Origin: Asticcacaulis benevestitus DSM 16100 = ATCC BAA-896
Lineage (GTDB): Bacteria; Pseudomonadota; Alphaproteobacteria; Caulobacterales; Caulobacteraceae
Length of the DNA: 64,000 nucleotides
Reading direction: 5' to 3'
Assembly (NCBI RefSeq): GCF_000376105.1
Contig: NZ_AQWM01000009.1
Coordinates: 56,921-120,920, forward strand
Below, piece by piece: positions 51,022 to 61,740 of this stretch. A program made the position numbers and the translations under genes. The notes beneath the pieces are model-generated. The model did no database searches. It saw only the letters and a program-made list of their open reading frames with translations, and was not told the DNA's origin. How positions within the stretch are numbered: position 1 is the first letter of the stretch; the number at the start of each line of letters is the position of its first letter.

Positions 51022-51130
51022 GACTTATAAAAACATCTTAGCGCTTCCTGGCTTCCCCGTTAAGGCAAATCACCTCACAGTTCGGGTGAGACACGCTAAA
51101 CTGAAGCCGATACCGACGAGACGGGATAAG

Positions 51131-51877
51131 ATGATGAGCATGGATGATCTGTCAACACCGAACCTTACGCGTTCTGACAGCGAAGCGACAGCGCAAACCA
51201 GCGCACCCGTCGAGACAGATGTGGATACCGCACCGGCGTCGGCCAATATCAGTTCGCACGATCTGGCCACCCAACTGGTCGCCAAGCTGTGTCATGATTT
51301 CATCTCACCGGCCGGCGCCATCATGTCGGGCCTCGACCTGCTCGAAGATCCTTCCGCGCAGGATATGAAGCAGGAGGCGCTCAACCTGATCGCTGCCTCG
51401 GCCAAGAAGATGGTGACCCTGGTCCATTTCGCCCGCGTCGCTTTCGGCGCCGCCACCAGCTCGGAAGCCTTCAGCGGCAGCCAACTGGAGAAAATCCTCG
51501 GCGACATGTATTCGACCATGCGCGCCGAACTCGACTTCGCCATCGACCCGCAGATGCTGTTCGACAAGCCGGCCTCGCGCGCCCTGCTCAATCTGGGCCT
51601 GCTGGCAGGTAATTCGCTGCCGACCGGCGGCAAGGCGAAGCTGGAAGCCGTCAAGAGCGATGACGGCATGACCATCACCGCCGAATCACGTGGCCCGCGT
51701 GCCCGCCTCAAGGCCGAAGCCATCGAAGGCCTGACCGGCCTGCCGCTGGGCGATGGCCTCAACGGCCAGTGGATTCAGCCGCACTGGCTTTACAGCGTGG
51801 TTCACGAAGCCCGCGGCACGCTCGACTACACCACCGATGTCGATTCGCTGTCGTTCAAAATCTTCCTCCCGGCCTGA
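51131..51877 (+). CDS. chpT: Histidine phosphotransferase ChpT
   Basis: Relay protein that takes phosphate from the CckA receiver and passes it to CtrA and CpdR, controlling the cell cycle. The protein has 248 residues from ATG 51131. Phosphoacceptor His55 in AKLCHDFISPAGAIMSGLDL, followed by LLEDPSAQDMKQEAL, the ChpT signature. The C-terminal half is a degenerate HATPase-like fold without ATP-binding motifs, as expected. A 40-residue acidic/Ser-Thr N-terminal tail is an extension compared with many ChpT proteins. A CtrA box lies upstream. Confidence 0.95.
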   Translation: MMSMDDLSTPNLTRSDSEATAQTSAPVETDVDTAPASANISSHDLATQLVAKLCHDFISPAGAIMSGLDLLEDPSAQDMKQEALNLIAASAKKMVTLVHFARVAFGAATSSEAFSGSQLEKILGDMYSTMRAELDFAIDPQMLFDKPASRALLNLGLLAGNSLPTGGKAKLEAVKSDDGMTITAESRGPRARLKAEAIEGLTGLPLGDGLNGQWIQPHWLYSVVHEARGTLDYTTDVDSLSFKIFLPA

Positions 51878-51979
51878 TCAGGCCGCGGCGCGATTCACAT
51901 CGATTCCTAACAGCCGCCATCCTACGCTGTGACAGCCAGGCTCGGGGGAGCATCATGATGCTTCTGACGGGACCTGCGT

Positions 51980-54145
51980 TTGCGGAACGAGCCAAAACAA
52001 CCAGATGAGCCGGAAACACAGGCGCCGCAACCGGCGCCTGACGCTTCGCCACCATCCCATTTAGAGCGCGCGAAGACGGCGATCACTGCCTGCTGGCAGG
52101 CTTTTATAGCGGGCACGAATCGCCTCAGCCATGCCCTGTGGAGACGTCTGCGTCATCTGCCCGGTTGGGTTCAGGGCGTGCTCGCCGCCGTCGTGCTGGT
52201 GCTGGGTGTCATAATCCTATTCCTGGCGCAGCCGAACTGGAACTGGGCGCGACCGATGGTGGCCTCCATCGCCTCCGGCCGTTTGTATCGCCCGGTGCAT
52301 ATCGATGGCAATCTGCGCGTCCATCTGTTCAGCTTCGCCCCCAGCGCCACGATAGGCGGTCTCCGTATCGGCCAGCCGGACTGGGGCGCCAGCGCCGGCT
52401 TGAAAGGCAATCTCGCCGAGATCGACACGGTCGCGGTCACCGCCGAGTTGATGCCGGTCTTTATCGGCCGCATCGTGCTGCCGCGCCTGCAGATCGACCG
52501 ACCCAACCTCATTCTCTATTCGGACAAGACCGGCCGCGCCAACTGGAACTTCGGTGACGGCAAGGCCAAAAGCCAGCCGGCCAAGCTGCCACCGATCAAG
52601 GATTTCATCATCAATGACGGCAAGCTGACCGTCACCCATGCGAAGAGCCGGTTCAACTTCACCGGTACAATCAATGCCCATGAAAAGGCGGCAGGCGGGC
52701 GTCAGGCGTTCGATCTGACCGGCGACGGCAAGCTGAACGGCCGCGCCTTTGACCTCAGCGCCACCGGCGGACCGCTGCTCAATGTCCGCACCCACGTGCC
52801 CTACCCGTTCGACATGGTCGTGCGCGCAGGCGATACCCGCGTCACGGCGAAAGGCCGCGTGTTGCATCCCTTCAATCTCGGTCAGATTGACGGCGCCGTG
52901 ACGGTCAGCGGCCGCAATCTGGCAGACCTCTACGATCTGACTGGCCTGACCCTGCCCAATACACCGGCCTACAAGATCGCCGCCCAGGTGACGCGCAATG
53001 CGCTGATCTACGACGTCAAGGCTATCAAGGGTCGCGTCGGCGGCAGCGATCTCGAAGGGACTATGAAGGTCGATACCCGCACCAAAGGCCGCCCCTATCT
53101 GACCGGCGATCTACGTTCGCGCCGGCTCGATTTCAAGGATCTCGGCTCGCTGTTCGGCGCCACCTCCGCCAATACGCCGCAAAAGGCCGAACTTTCCGCC
53201 GCCCCGACCGCCGCTGCCGTGGCGCGCCGCCTGCTGCCCGACGCCACGCTCGATATCGAGCGCGTGCGCAATATGGACGCCAAGGTGCGTTATCGCGCTA
53301 TGTCGGTTAAAACCCATAGCGACATGCCGCTGCGTGAGGTTAGCCTGAACGTCAATCTCGACCACGGCCTGCTGATCCTTGACCCGATCGATTTCAGCTT
53401 CCCGCGTGGCCGCCTGCAGGGCACGGCGCGCATCGATGCCCGCAAAGACGTCCAGATCAACACCATCGATATGCGCCTGACCGGCCTGGCGGTGCAGGAC
53501 TTCCTGCCGACGGTCGGCGGATCGAAGCCGCTCGAGGGCATTCTCAATGCGCGGGTGCGCGCCACCGGCACCGGCAACTCGGTCCACAAGGCGGCCTCGA
53601 CCGCCGACGGCCAGATGACGCTGGTCATGCCCGGCGGCACGATCCGCCAGAGCTTCGCCGAACTGATGGGCGTCAATGCCACCAAGGGCGTGTTCATGCT
53701 GCTGTCGAAGGACAGACACGAGACCGATGTGCGCTGCGCCATCGCCGATTTCCGTGTGCAGAATGGCGTCATGCGGGGCCAGAACATCGTGTTCGATACC
53801 GGCGTGGTGCGGGTGAATGGCTCAGGCCGCATAAATCTGCAGGATGAGAGCCTGAAACTGGCTTTCAAGGGCAAGCCGAAAAAGTTCCGCCTGATCCGTG
53901 TCAATGTACCTATCGTGGTGGGCGGCCATCTGTCGGCGCCGAAAATTGGCGTCGATCCCGGCGCGGCTGTGGTGCAGGGCGGGCTGGCCGTGGCGCTCAA
54001 TACAATCTTGCCGTTCGTCAATCTCGATTACGCCAAGAATGCCAACTGCGCCGACGTCATGTCAGATGCCCGCGAACAGGGTGCGCCGACGACGCTGAAA
54101 CCGGCGGCGAAAAAAGCCAATCCGCTGCCGGTCGGCCGCCAATAG
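51980..54145 (+). CDS. AsmA-family envelope protein
   Basis: The protein has 721 residues. TTG at 51980 is the only reasonable start in frame (ACGGGACC upstream). A Pro/Gln-rich cytoplasmic tail (1-60), one membrane helix (GVLAAVVLVLGVIILFLAQ, about 64-82), then a long periplasmic beta-rich region typical of AsmA/TamB-like lipid-transfer proteins (RLYRPVHIDGNLRVHLFSFA, IVLPRLQIDRPNLILYSDKT). The AsmA C-terminal part appears as MPGGTIRQSFAELMGVNATK and GRINLQDESLKLAFKGKPKK. It probably takes part in phospholipid movement to the outer membrane. Confidence 0.93.
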   Translation: MRNEPKQPDEPETQAPQPAPDASPPSHLERAKTAITACWQAFIAGTNRLSHALWRRLRHLPGWVQGVLAAVVLVLGVIILFLAQPNWNWARPMVASIASGRLYRPVHIDGNLRVHLFSFAPSATIGGLRIGQPDWGASAGLKGNLAEIDTVAVTAELMPVFIGRIVLPRLQIDRPNLILYSDKTGRANWNFGDGKAKSQPAKLPPIKDFIINDGKLTVTHAKSRFNFTGTINAHEKAAGGRQAFDLTGDGKLNGRAFDLSATGGPLLNVRTHVPYPFDMVVRAGDTRVTAKGRVLHPFNLGQIDGAVTVSGRNLADLYDLTGLTLPNTPAYKIAAQVTRNALIYDVKAIKGRVGGSDLEGTMKVDTRTKGRPYLTGDLRSRRLDFKDLGSLFGATSANTPQKAELSAAPTAAAVARRLLPDATLDIERVRNMDAKVRYRAMSVKTHSDMPLREVSLNVNLDHGLLILDPIDFSFPRGRLQGTARIDARKDVQINTIDMRLTGLAVQDFLPTVGGSKPLEGILNARVRATGTGNSVHKAASTADGQMTLVMPGGTIRQSFAELMGVNATKGVFMLLSKDRHETDVRCAIADFRVQNGVMRGQNIVFDTGVVRVNGSGRINLQDESLKLAFKGKPKKFRLIRVNVPIVVGGHLSAPKIGVDPGAAVVQGGLAVALNTILPFVNLDYAKNANCADVMSDAREQGAPTTLKPAAKKANPLPVGRQ

Positions 54146-54484
54146 GCGCAAAGCCGGAACAGGAATAAGGTGCGGATGTTTTGCGCGCTTTTATAGACAC
54201 GACACGCCTGACACGCTTTCTGTTGCTAAAAAAAACGCGTCCTGTCTGGCAGGGCACATAGATAAGTCGGCATAATGGCGATGCGCATCCTCGCTTTTCC
54301 TTGTGCGCCTTACCTTTGTGACGTCAGACACCACCGCCAGCCACTTCCCGCATTAATTGCAAAATTCAGACTTTGGTAAGGTTTTAGCAACGGCCCCTTA
54401 ACCAAAGCCGTTCAGTATGTCCCAAGACAGGTCCTGCCCGGAATCCCGATTCTGGTGCGGACCCTTAGTACAACGGGGTATATT
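54146..54484. other. 339-bp upstream region of the che operon, nothing recognised
   Basis: AT-richer than the genes, with an A8 run near 54228. It should contain the promoter of the che operon. No hairpin, palindrome or convincing frame was found. Confidence 0.35.
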
Positions 54485-57031
54485 GTGGACGACTTAATTT
54501 CCGAATTCCTGACCGAAACCGCCGAAAGCCTTGAGGTCGTCGATAGCGAACTGGTCAGGTTTGAAGCAAATCCGAATGAACGGAAGACGCTCGATAATAT
54601 TTTCCGCCTCGTCCATACTGTAAAAGGCACCTGCGGCTTCTTAGGCCTGTCGCGCCTTGAGGCCGTGGCCCACGCCGGTGAAACCCTGCTCGGTCGTTTC
54701 CGCGATGGCAAGCTCGACGTGACCCCCGTCGCCGTGACCCTCGTCCTGCATTCGATCGACCGCATCAAGGTCATCCTGGCTGGTCTGGAAGCTACCGGTA
54801 ACGAACCCGATGGCGACGATCACGACCTGATCGCCCAACTGGAAGCCATGGCCGAGGGCCAGGCCGTCGATCTGTCGACCGTGAAAGCCGTCGAAGTGCC
54901 CGATCGCCCGATCAATGGCGAAATCGAACCCGCTGTATTTAATGGCCCCGCGCTCGGTGCTGGCGCTTTGGGCGTTGGCGATATCGACCCCGCCACCGGC
55001 CGCGCCCTGCGCCCCGGCGAAGTCGCCGAAGCCGATCTCGAAGCCGCCTTTGCCGCCGCCGATGGCCCCGACGACACCCCGACAACCTTGCAAGCCGGCG
55101 ATATCGACCCCGCCACCGGTCGCGCTCTGCGCCTCGGTGAAGTCTCAGAAGCCGATCTCGAAGCCGCCTTCGCCGCCGCCGAATCACCGGACTGGATGAA
55201 TGAGGCGACGTCCGACGTGGAAGTCAGCCAGCCGGTGGCCCCGAGCGCGCCGCCCGTTACCGCCATAAAACCTGCCGTCCCCACTCCCCCCGCCAAAGCA
55301 CCGGAGCCCATGGCCGGCCTCGGCGGCGAAGATGCCCAGGGCATCGCCACAACCCAGTCCATCCGCGTTTCGGTCGATGTGCTCGAAGGCCTCATGACGC
55401 TCGTCTCGGAAATGGTGCTGACCCGCAACCAGCTCCTGCAGATCAGCCGCACCCGTGAAGATTCCGCCTTCGCCACCCCGCTGCAACGCCTGTCCACCCT
55501 GACCGGCGAACTGCAGGACAGCGTGATGAAGACCCGCATGCAGCCGATCGGCGCCGCATGGAAGAAGTTGCCCCGCCTGGTGCGCGACCTCTCCTACGAA
55601 CTGGGCAAGAAGATCGACCTCGTCATGGAAGGCGAAGGCACCGAACTCGACCGTCAGGTGCTCGAACTGATCCGCGATCCGCTGACCCACATGGTGCGCA
55701 ACTCCGCCGATCACGGCCTCGAAGGCACCCAGGAGCGCATCGACCTCGGCAAGCCCGCCACCGGCACCGTCAAGCTGTCGGCCTTCCACGAAGGCGGCTA
55801 TATCGTCATCCGCATTTCCGACAACGGTCGCGGCCTCAATACCCCACGCATCCGCGAAAAGCTGCTCGAAAAGGGTCTGGTTACCCGCAACGAGCTGGAC
55901 ACCCTGAGCGACCAGCAGGTTCAGCGCTATATCTTCGCACCGGGCTTCTCGACGGCGGCGGCGGTCACCAACCTGTCCGGCCGCGGCGTCGGCATGGACG
56001 TGGTGCGCACCAATATCGAACAGATCGGCGGCCAGATCGATCTGCTGTCGGTGCCGGGCTCCGGCACCACCTTCACCATCAAGATCCCGCTGACCCTGGC
56101 CATCGTCTCGGCCCTGATCGTCGGCGCCGGCGGCCAGAAATTCGCCGTGCCACAAACCTCGGTGATGGAACTGGTTCGCACCGGCCAGAACGCCGAGCAC
56201 AAGATTGAAAAGATCAACGACGCCCTCGTCCTGCGTCTGCGCAACAAGCTTCTGCCGCTGGTTCAGCTTGGCCCAACGCTCCAACTCGAAGCCGCCAAGG
56301 ATGAAGACGCCACCTTCGTCATGGTCATCCAGGTCGGTGAGCGCCGTTACGGCCTCGTTGTCAACGATGTGCTCGATACCGAGGAAATCGTCGTCAAGCC
56401 GCTGGCCACCATCCTGCGCGATGTCAATGTCTTCTCGGGCGCCACCATCCTGGGCGATGGCTCGGTCGTTCTGATCCTCGATCCGAACGCCATGAGTGAG
56501 CGCGCCGGCAATATGCTGGAGGAAAAAGCCTCGGAAGACACCGAAGACACCACCGCCCATGCCGGCAGCGAAAAGGTTGCCATGCTGCTCTTCAGGGCGG
56601 GCTCCGGCGCGCCGAAGGCGGTCGAGCTGGCCCACATCACGCGCCTCGAACACATCGAATCCGACAAGATCGAAATGATGGAAGGCCGCGCCGCCCTGCA
56701 ATATCGCGGCAAGCTCATGCCGATCCTAACCGTCAGCAGCGATTTCTCGGGCCTGCTGTCCTCTTCGCGCGAAGAAGCCCACGTCCAGCCGCTGCTCGTC
56801 TTCACCGGCGAGGGTTACGCCATGGGCCTCGCCGTCGACGAGATCGTCGATGTCGTCGAAGACCAAATGACCATCGAACTGTCGGCCGATCGTCCGGGTG
56901 TTCGCGGTACCGCCATCATCGCCGGGCGCGCCTGCGAAATCCTCGATGTCGACTATTACCACCTGCGTGGCCTGGCCGAACACCAACGTCACCCTGTTTC
57001 CCATGTTTCCAGTGAAAGGGCTGTCGCATGA
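54485..57031 (+). CDS. cheA: Chemotaxis histidine kinase CheA
   Basis: Autophosphorylates in receptor arrays and phosphorylates CheY and CheB. The protein has 848 residues from GTG 54485. P1: His44 in FRLVHTVKGTCGFLGL. Instead of a clear P2 domain, residues about 130-290 are acidic, Ala/Pro-rich and hold a tandem duplicated segment. P3: STLTGELQDSVMKTRMQPIG. P4: DPLTHMVRNSADHGLEG (N box), IRISDNGRGLN (G1), GRGVGMDVVRTNIEQIGG (G2). P5 CheW-like domains: one near 560-690 and an apparent second at 715-835 (LLFRAGSGAPKAVELAHITR). It starts a five-gene operon and overlaps cheW by 4 bp. Confidence 0.96.
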   Translation: MDDLISEFLTETAESLEVVDSELVRFEANPNERKTLDNIFRLVHTVKGTCGFLGLSRLEAVAHAGETLLGRFRDGKLDVTPVAVTLVLHSIDRIKVILAGLEATGNEPDGDDHDLIAQLEAMAEGQAVDLSTVKAVEVPDRPINGEIEPAVFNGPALGAGALGVGDIDPATGRALRPGEVAEADLEAAFAAADGPDDTPTTLQAGDIDPATGRALRLGEVSEADLEAAFAAAESPDWMNEATSDVEVSQPVAPSAPPVTAIKPAVPTPPAKAPEPMAGLGGEDAQGIATTQSIRVSVDVLEGLMTLVSEMVLTRNQLLQISRTREDSAFATPLQRLSTLTGELQDSVMKTRMQPIGAAWKKLPRLVRDLSYELGKKIDLVMEGEGTELDRQVLELIRDPLTHMVRNSADHGLEGTQERIDLGKPATGTVKLSAFHEGGYIVIRISDNGRGLNTPRIREKLLEKGLVTRNELDTLSDQQVQRYIFAPGFSTAAAVTNLSGRGVGMDVVRTNIEQIGGQIDLLSVPGSGTTFTIKIPLTLAIVSALIVGAGGQKFAVPQTSVMELVRTGQNAEHKIEKINDALVLRLRNKLLPLVQLGPTLQLEAAKDEDATFVMVIQVGERRYGLVVNDVLDTEEIVVKPLATILRDVNVFSGATILGDGSVVLILDPNAMSERAGNMLEEKASEDTEDTTAHAGSEKVAMLLFRAGSGAPKAVELAHITRLEHIESDKIEMMEGRAALQYRGKLMPILTVSSDFSGLLSSSREEAHVQPLLVFTGEGYAMGLAVDEIVDVVEDQMTIELSADRPGVRGTAIIAGRACEILDVDYYHLRGLAEHQRHPVSHVSSERAVA
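54977..55180 (+). repeat. Tandem 84-bp duplication inside cheA
   Basis: Two copies (54977-55060 and 55097-55180, period 120 bp) both encode GDIDPATGRALR-x-GEV and EADLEAAFAAA. They are nearly identical at DNA level (e.g. GGCGATATCGACCCCGCCAC), so the duplication is recent. It lies in the region where P2 would be. Confidence 0.9.
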
Positions 57032-57471
57032 GCCTGAAAGATTACGTAACGCTCCGCGTCGGCGGCCAGCTCTTCGGTGTTGATGCCGCTCGTGTGCACG
57101 ATGTCTTTCATCCGCGCGGCCTGACCCCCGTGCCTTTGTCGCGCTCGGAAATCGCCGGCGTGCTTAACTTGCGCGGCCGCATCGTCACCGCCGTCTGCGC
57201 CCGCCGCCGCCTCGGTCTGCCGCCGCGCGAAGAAGGTGCGCCTGAGCCTCTGGCCATCGGCCTCGAAGTACACGGCGACAGCTACGGCCTCGTCATCGAT
57301 TCGGTCGATGAGGTGCTGAAACTCGACGATGAGAAATTCCACGCGCCTCCGGGAAATCTTCCGCCACGCTGGGCAGAAATAATCGTCGGCGTTTATCAAT
57401 TAGAAAAGGAACTTCTGATAGTGTTGGATCCACACACACTCTTGGATGCCGCCCATCTTAAAGCGGCCTAA
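57028..57471 (+). CDS. cheW: Chemotaxis coupling protein CheW
   Basis: Adaptor linking receptors to CheA. The protein has 147 residues with a single CheW (SH3-like) fold: YVTLRVGGQLFGVDAARVHD, then VLNLRGRIVTAVCARRRLGL and SYGLVIDSVDEVLKLD. Its start overlaps the cheA stop (ATGA). Confidence 0.95.
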   Translation: MSLKDYVTLRVGGQLFGVDAARVHDVFHPRGLTPVPLSRSEIAGVLNLRGRIVTAVCARRRLGLPPREEGAPEPLAIGLEVHGDSYGLVIDSVDEVLKLDDEKFHAPPGNLPPRWAEIIVGVYQLEKELLIVLDPHTLLDAAHLKAA

Positions 57472-57497
57472 CCTTTCAGAAGTATAGGGAAATCAGG

Positions 57498-57863
57498 ATG
57501 AAAACCTGTCTCGTCGTCGATGATAGCCGCGTTATCCGTAAAGTCGCCAGACGCATTCTGGAAAACCTCCAGTTTGAGGTGGCCGAGGCCAATGACGGCG
57601 CCGAAGCGTTGAAATCCTGCAAGGAAAAGATGCCAGCCGCCATCTTGCTCGACTGGAACATGCCGGTCATGGACGGCATCACCTTCCTGCGCGCCCTGCG
57701 CAAGGAAGACGGTGGCAAGGCTCCGATCGTGGTATTCTGCACCACAGAAAACGATCTGGCCCACATCACCGAAGCCCTGACCGAAGGCGCCTCGGAATAC
57801 ATCATGAAGCCCTTCGACGGCGAAATCCTCGAGGCCAAGTTCTCCGAAGTTGGCCTGCTGTAA
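57498..57863 (+). CDS. cheY: Chemotaxis response regulator CheY
   Basis: Single receiver domain, 121 residues. Acidic pair D8/D9, phosphoacceptor D52 (ILLDWNMPVMDG), T83 and K105 (YIMKPF). The DWNMP variant is typical of CheY proteins of chemotaxis operons. Follows cheW by 26 bp. Confidence 0.95.
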   Translation: MKTCLVVDDSRVIRKVARRILENLQFEVAEANDGAEALKSCKEKMPAAILLDWNMPVMDGITFLRALRKEDGGKAPIVVFCTTENDLAHITEALTEGASEYIMKPFDGEILEAKFSEVGLL

Positions 57864-58004
57864 TCGCAAGCCAAACGGCGGCACTAGCCGTGTACGATCA
57901 TACGTCCGGAAGCCATCGGGGCTTTCGGCAAGGCCTAAGGCCGCCGCGCCCCTTCCTGTTCAGGGAATGATGCGCGTAAGCCCCGCGGCATTTGAGCTTA
58001 AAAG

Positions 58005-59219
58005 ATGTCCCTGACCTCCAACACCGCCGCATCCCTGCGGCCCCTGAAAATCATGATCGTCGACGATTCCGCGGTCGTGCGGGGGCTGATTTCGCGCTGG
58101 CTTGAGCACGAGCCCGACATGGTGCTCGCGGGCCTGGCCATTGACGGCGCAAAAGGCGTCGAAAAGGTCAAGGAAGTCCAGCCGGACGTGCTGATCCTCG
58201 ACATCGAAATGCCGAACATGGGCGGGCTTGAAGCCCTGCCGAAACTGCTGGCCGCCAAGCCCGGCCTCAAGGTTCTGATGGCCTCGACGCTGACGACGCG
58301 CGGCGCCAATGTCACCATCCGCGCCCTCGAACTGGGGGCCGCCGACTTTGTGCCCAAGCCGGATTCAAGTCGCATCGGCGGCGCTGACGGCTTCCGCACC
58401 GAACTGCTCACCAAGATCCGCGCCCTGTGTGGCCGCACACGATCCTGGCCCATGCCGGGCGCCGCCCCGGCAAACCCGGCACCGGTCAAGCCTACAGCGC
58501 CCGCCCCCGGCGCACGTCCCTTGACGGCCGGCCCGAGCGCCCTGGCGCGCACGCCTTTATCACCCCCTCCCGCACGACCCGCGCCGCCGCCGCCCGCCGC
58601 GCCCGTCCTGCGTCCGCGCAGCACAGGCCCCAAGCGCATCGACGCCCTCTTTGTCGGCGCCTCGACCGGCGGTCCGCCTGCCCTGCGCGCCTTCCTGCTG
58701 GGCCTGGGCCCCGATTGGAAGCTGCCGATCTTTATCGTGCAGCACATGCCCGCCACCTTTACCGCCATCCTGGCCGAGCACCTCGACAAGGCGCTGCCGA
58801 TGACCGTGCTGGAAGCCAAGGACGGCATGCCGGTAAGCTCGCGCCACGTCTATATCGCCCCCGGCGACTTCCATATGACGGTGAAAGGCCCGCTGGGCCT
58901 GCCCACGATCAAGCTCGATCAGGGCCCTCAGGTCAACTGGTGCCGCCCGGCGGTCGATCCCCTGTTCCAGTCCGCCGCCGCCCTCTATGGCAATCACGCG
59001 CTCGCCGTCGTCCTGACCGGCATGGGCCATGATGGCCGTGACGGCGCCAGCGCCCTGGTGGCCGCCAATGCCTCGGTATTGGTGCAGGACGAAGCGTCCA
59101 GCGTCGTCTGGGGCATGCCCGGCGCCGTAGCCGAAGCCGGCCTCGCTGAAATCATTAAACCTATCGATGGCCTGTCTGCGGCCTGTAAAGTATTTGCCCG
59201 TGGAGAACGGCCTCAATGA
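58005..59219 (+). CDS. cheB: Chemotaxis methylesterase CheB
   Basis: Removes methyl groups or deamidates Gln on chemoreceptors when phosphorylated. The protein has 404 residues. Receiver with D66 (DVLILDIEMPNMGG); a Pro/Ala-rich linker (about 145-205), longer than in E. coli CheB. Esterase triad: Ser in GASTGGPPAL, His in VQHMPATFT, Asp in TGMGHDGRDG. Overlaps cheR by 4 bp. A 141-bp space separates it from cheY. Confidence 0.95.
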   Translation: MSLTSNTAASLRPLKIMIVDDSAVVRGLISRWLEHEPDMVLAGLAIDGAKGVEKVKEVQPDVLILDIEMPNMGGLEALPKLLAAKPGLKVLMASTLTTRGANVTIRALELGAADFVPKPDSSRIGGADGFRTELLTKIRALCGRTRSWPMPGAAPANPAPVKPTAPAPGARPLTAGPSALARTPLSPPPARPAPPPPAAPVLRPRSTGPKRIDALFVGASTGGPPALRAFLLGLGPDWKLPIFIVQHMPATFTAILAEHLDKALPMTVLEAKDGMPVSSRHVYIAPGDFHMTVKGPLGLPTIKLDQGPQVNWCRPAVDPLFQSAAALYGNHALAVVLTGMGHDGRDGASALVAANASVLVQDEASSVVWGMPGAVAEAGLAEIIKPIDGLSAACKVFARGERPQ

Positions 59220-60058
59220 CCCCCGAAGACATCGAACACCTCGCCGCCACGCTGAAAGCCCGCTCGGGCCTCATTCTCGGCTCGGACAAGACCTACCTGA
59301 TCGAAAGCCGTCTGTCGCCCGTGGCGCGACGCGAAGGCTTCGCCAATGTCTCGGCCTTGCTCAGCGCCCTGCGGACCAAGCGCGATGAGAAGCTGATGGC
59401 CAGCGTCACCGACGCCATGACCACCAACGAGACCTTCTTCTTCCGCGACAAGGCGCCGTTTGATCAGTTCAAGAGCGATATCCTGCCGGCGCTGGCCAAG
59501 GCCCGCCTGTCGGGCGATCTCAAGGTCTGGTGCGCCGCCTGCTCTACCGGCCAGGAGCCCTATTCTCTGGCCATGCTGATGGACGAGGCCAAGCCCCAGT
59601 TCCCGCGCATCAATCTCGATATTCTGGCGACTGACATTTCCGACCGTTGTCTGGAAAAGGCGCAGGCCGGCCTCTACACCCAGTTCGAGGTCCAGCGCGG
59701 CCTGCCGATCACCATGATGGTCAAGCATTTCGAGAAGGTCGACGAGATGTGGCGCATCTCGCCAAAGCTGCGCTCGAGCATCCGCTTCAAGAAACTGAAC
59801 CTGCTCGAAGACCTGCGTAGCGTCGGCCGTCAGGATGTCATCTATTGCCGCAACGTCCTGATCTATTTCGATATCGAGACCAAGAAGCGCGTGCTCGAAC
59901 AGATGGCCACCCTGCTGGCCGATGACGGCTGCCTGTTCCTGGGCGCCGCCGAGACCGTGCTGGGCATCACCGATGCCTTCAAGCCGATGCCCGGTATGCG
60001 CGGCCTCTATATCAAGAACGCCGCCTCCGCCCAGACCGGTGCGCGCCGAACCGCTTAA
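59216..60058 (+). CDS. cheR: Chemotaxis methyltransferase CheR
   Basis: Methylates glutamates of chemoreceptors using SAM. The protein has 280 residues. N-terminal helical domain, then the SAM-binding VWCAACSTGQEPYSLAM and the later ILATDISDRCLEKAQ and IYCRNVLIYFD. No C-terminal TPR or NWETF-binding extension is seen. It ends the operon and is followed by a strong terminator. Confidence 0.95.
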   Translation: MTPEDIEHLAATLKARSGLILGSDKTYLIESRLSPVARREGFANVSALLSALRTKRDEKLMASVTDAMTTNETFFFRDKAPFDQFKSDILPALAKARLSGDLKVWCAACSTGQEPYSLAMLMDEAKPQFPRINLDILATDISDRCLEKAQAGLYTQFEVQRGLPITMMVKHFEKVDEMWRISPKLRSSIRFKKLNLLEDLRSVGRQDVIYCRNVLIYFDIETKKRVLEQMATLLADDGCLFLGAAETVLGITDAFKPMPGMRGLYIKNAASAQTGARRTA

Positions 60059-60084
60059 GGCAGACTTGGCATTTATGATTTTAA

Positions 60085-60114
60085 CCCCGTCGGTCCCTGA
60101 CCGGCGGGGTTTTT
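60085..60114 (+). terminator. Rho-independent terminator of the che operon
   Basis: Stem CCCCGTCGGTC/GACCGGCGGGG with one G-U pair and a short loop, followed by TTTTT, 26 bp after the cheR stop. Confidence 0.9.
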
Positions 60115-60216
60115 CGTTTACGGATCAACCCTCACGCTTTTTTCGTTTCCAGGTCATCCAAAAGCGGTAACAGTGGACATTAAGGCCAAGGTTCACTCTT
60201 AAAAAGGCGTCGTCTC

Positions 60217-60645
60217 ATGTCTCCCGCGCAACAGCAGGCCGCTTCGCTGGCCTGGCAACATGCCCATCCCTTGCTGATGGTGCTTATCTCCACGGCCATC
60301 ACCCTGATCGTGGTCACCCTGATCGTGCTGATCCGCTGGCTGGTCAGCCAGTCGGCCTGGCGCTATCACCCCGACGGCGCCAGCGGCTTCCTCAAGGATG
60401 AGTTTGTCCGTTGGGGCGCGATCCTTGTGCCCTATCTGGCGCTCTCCATCGGCTTTAAAGTCTTCGTCTACGACCTGCATCCGGAATATAACAAGCCGGA
60501 GGTTTGGATGGGCTTCGCGGTGGTCGCCATCGCTTTTCGCCTGTTTTTGCGCCGCCTGCCCTTCGTAAAAGCGATGGGGCGCCATATCGATGCCGCCAAG
60601 GCCCAGGCCAAGGCAGAGGCCAAGGCGATGCGCGCCGCCCGATAG
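60217..60645 (+). CDS. Small integral membrane protein, 142 aa
   Basis: Unrecognised. Two to three hydrophobic segments: LLMVLISTAITLIVVTLIVL (about 19-40), AILVPYLALSIGFKVFVYD and MGFAVVAIAFRLFLRRL. The C-terminus is Lys/Ala-rich (AKAQAKAEAKAMRAAR), cytosolic. Monocistronic, downstream of the che terminator. Confidence 0.75.
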   Translation: MSPAQQQAASLAWQHAHPLLMVLISTAITLIVVTLIVLIRWLVSQSAWRYHPDGASGFLKDEFVRWGAILVPYLALSIGFKVFVYDLHPEYNKPEVWMGFAVVAIAFRLFLRRLPFVKAMGRHIDAAKAQAKAEAKAMRAAR

Positions 60646-60712
60646 GGTAACATTCTGCGTGAAGCCTTTCCACGCGCGGGCAGGCACCCCACATATGCCC
60701 GGCTTTCTGTGA

Positions 60713-61714
<1,002 letters not shown>

Positions 61715-61740
61715 ACTCAAACGCTATCCGCCACAAAAAA

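Noticed and set aside
55184..56701. 505-codon minus-strand frame opposite cheA
   Set aside because: Antisense shadow of the conserved CheA domains; no ribosome site or domain.
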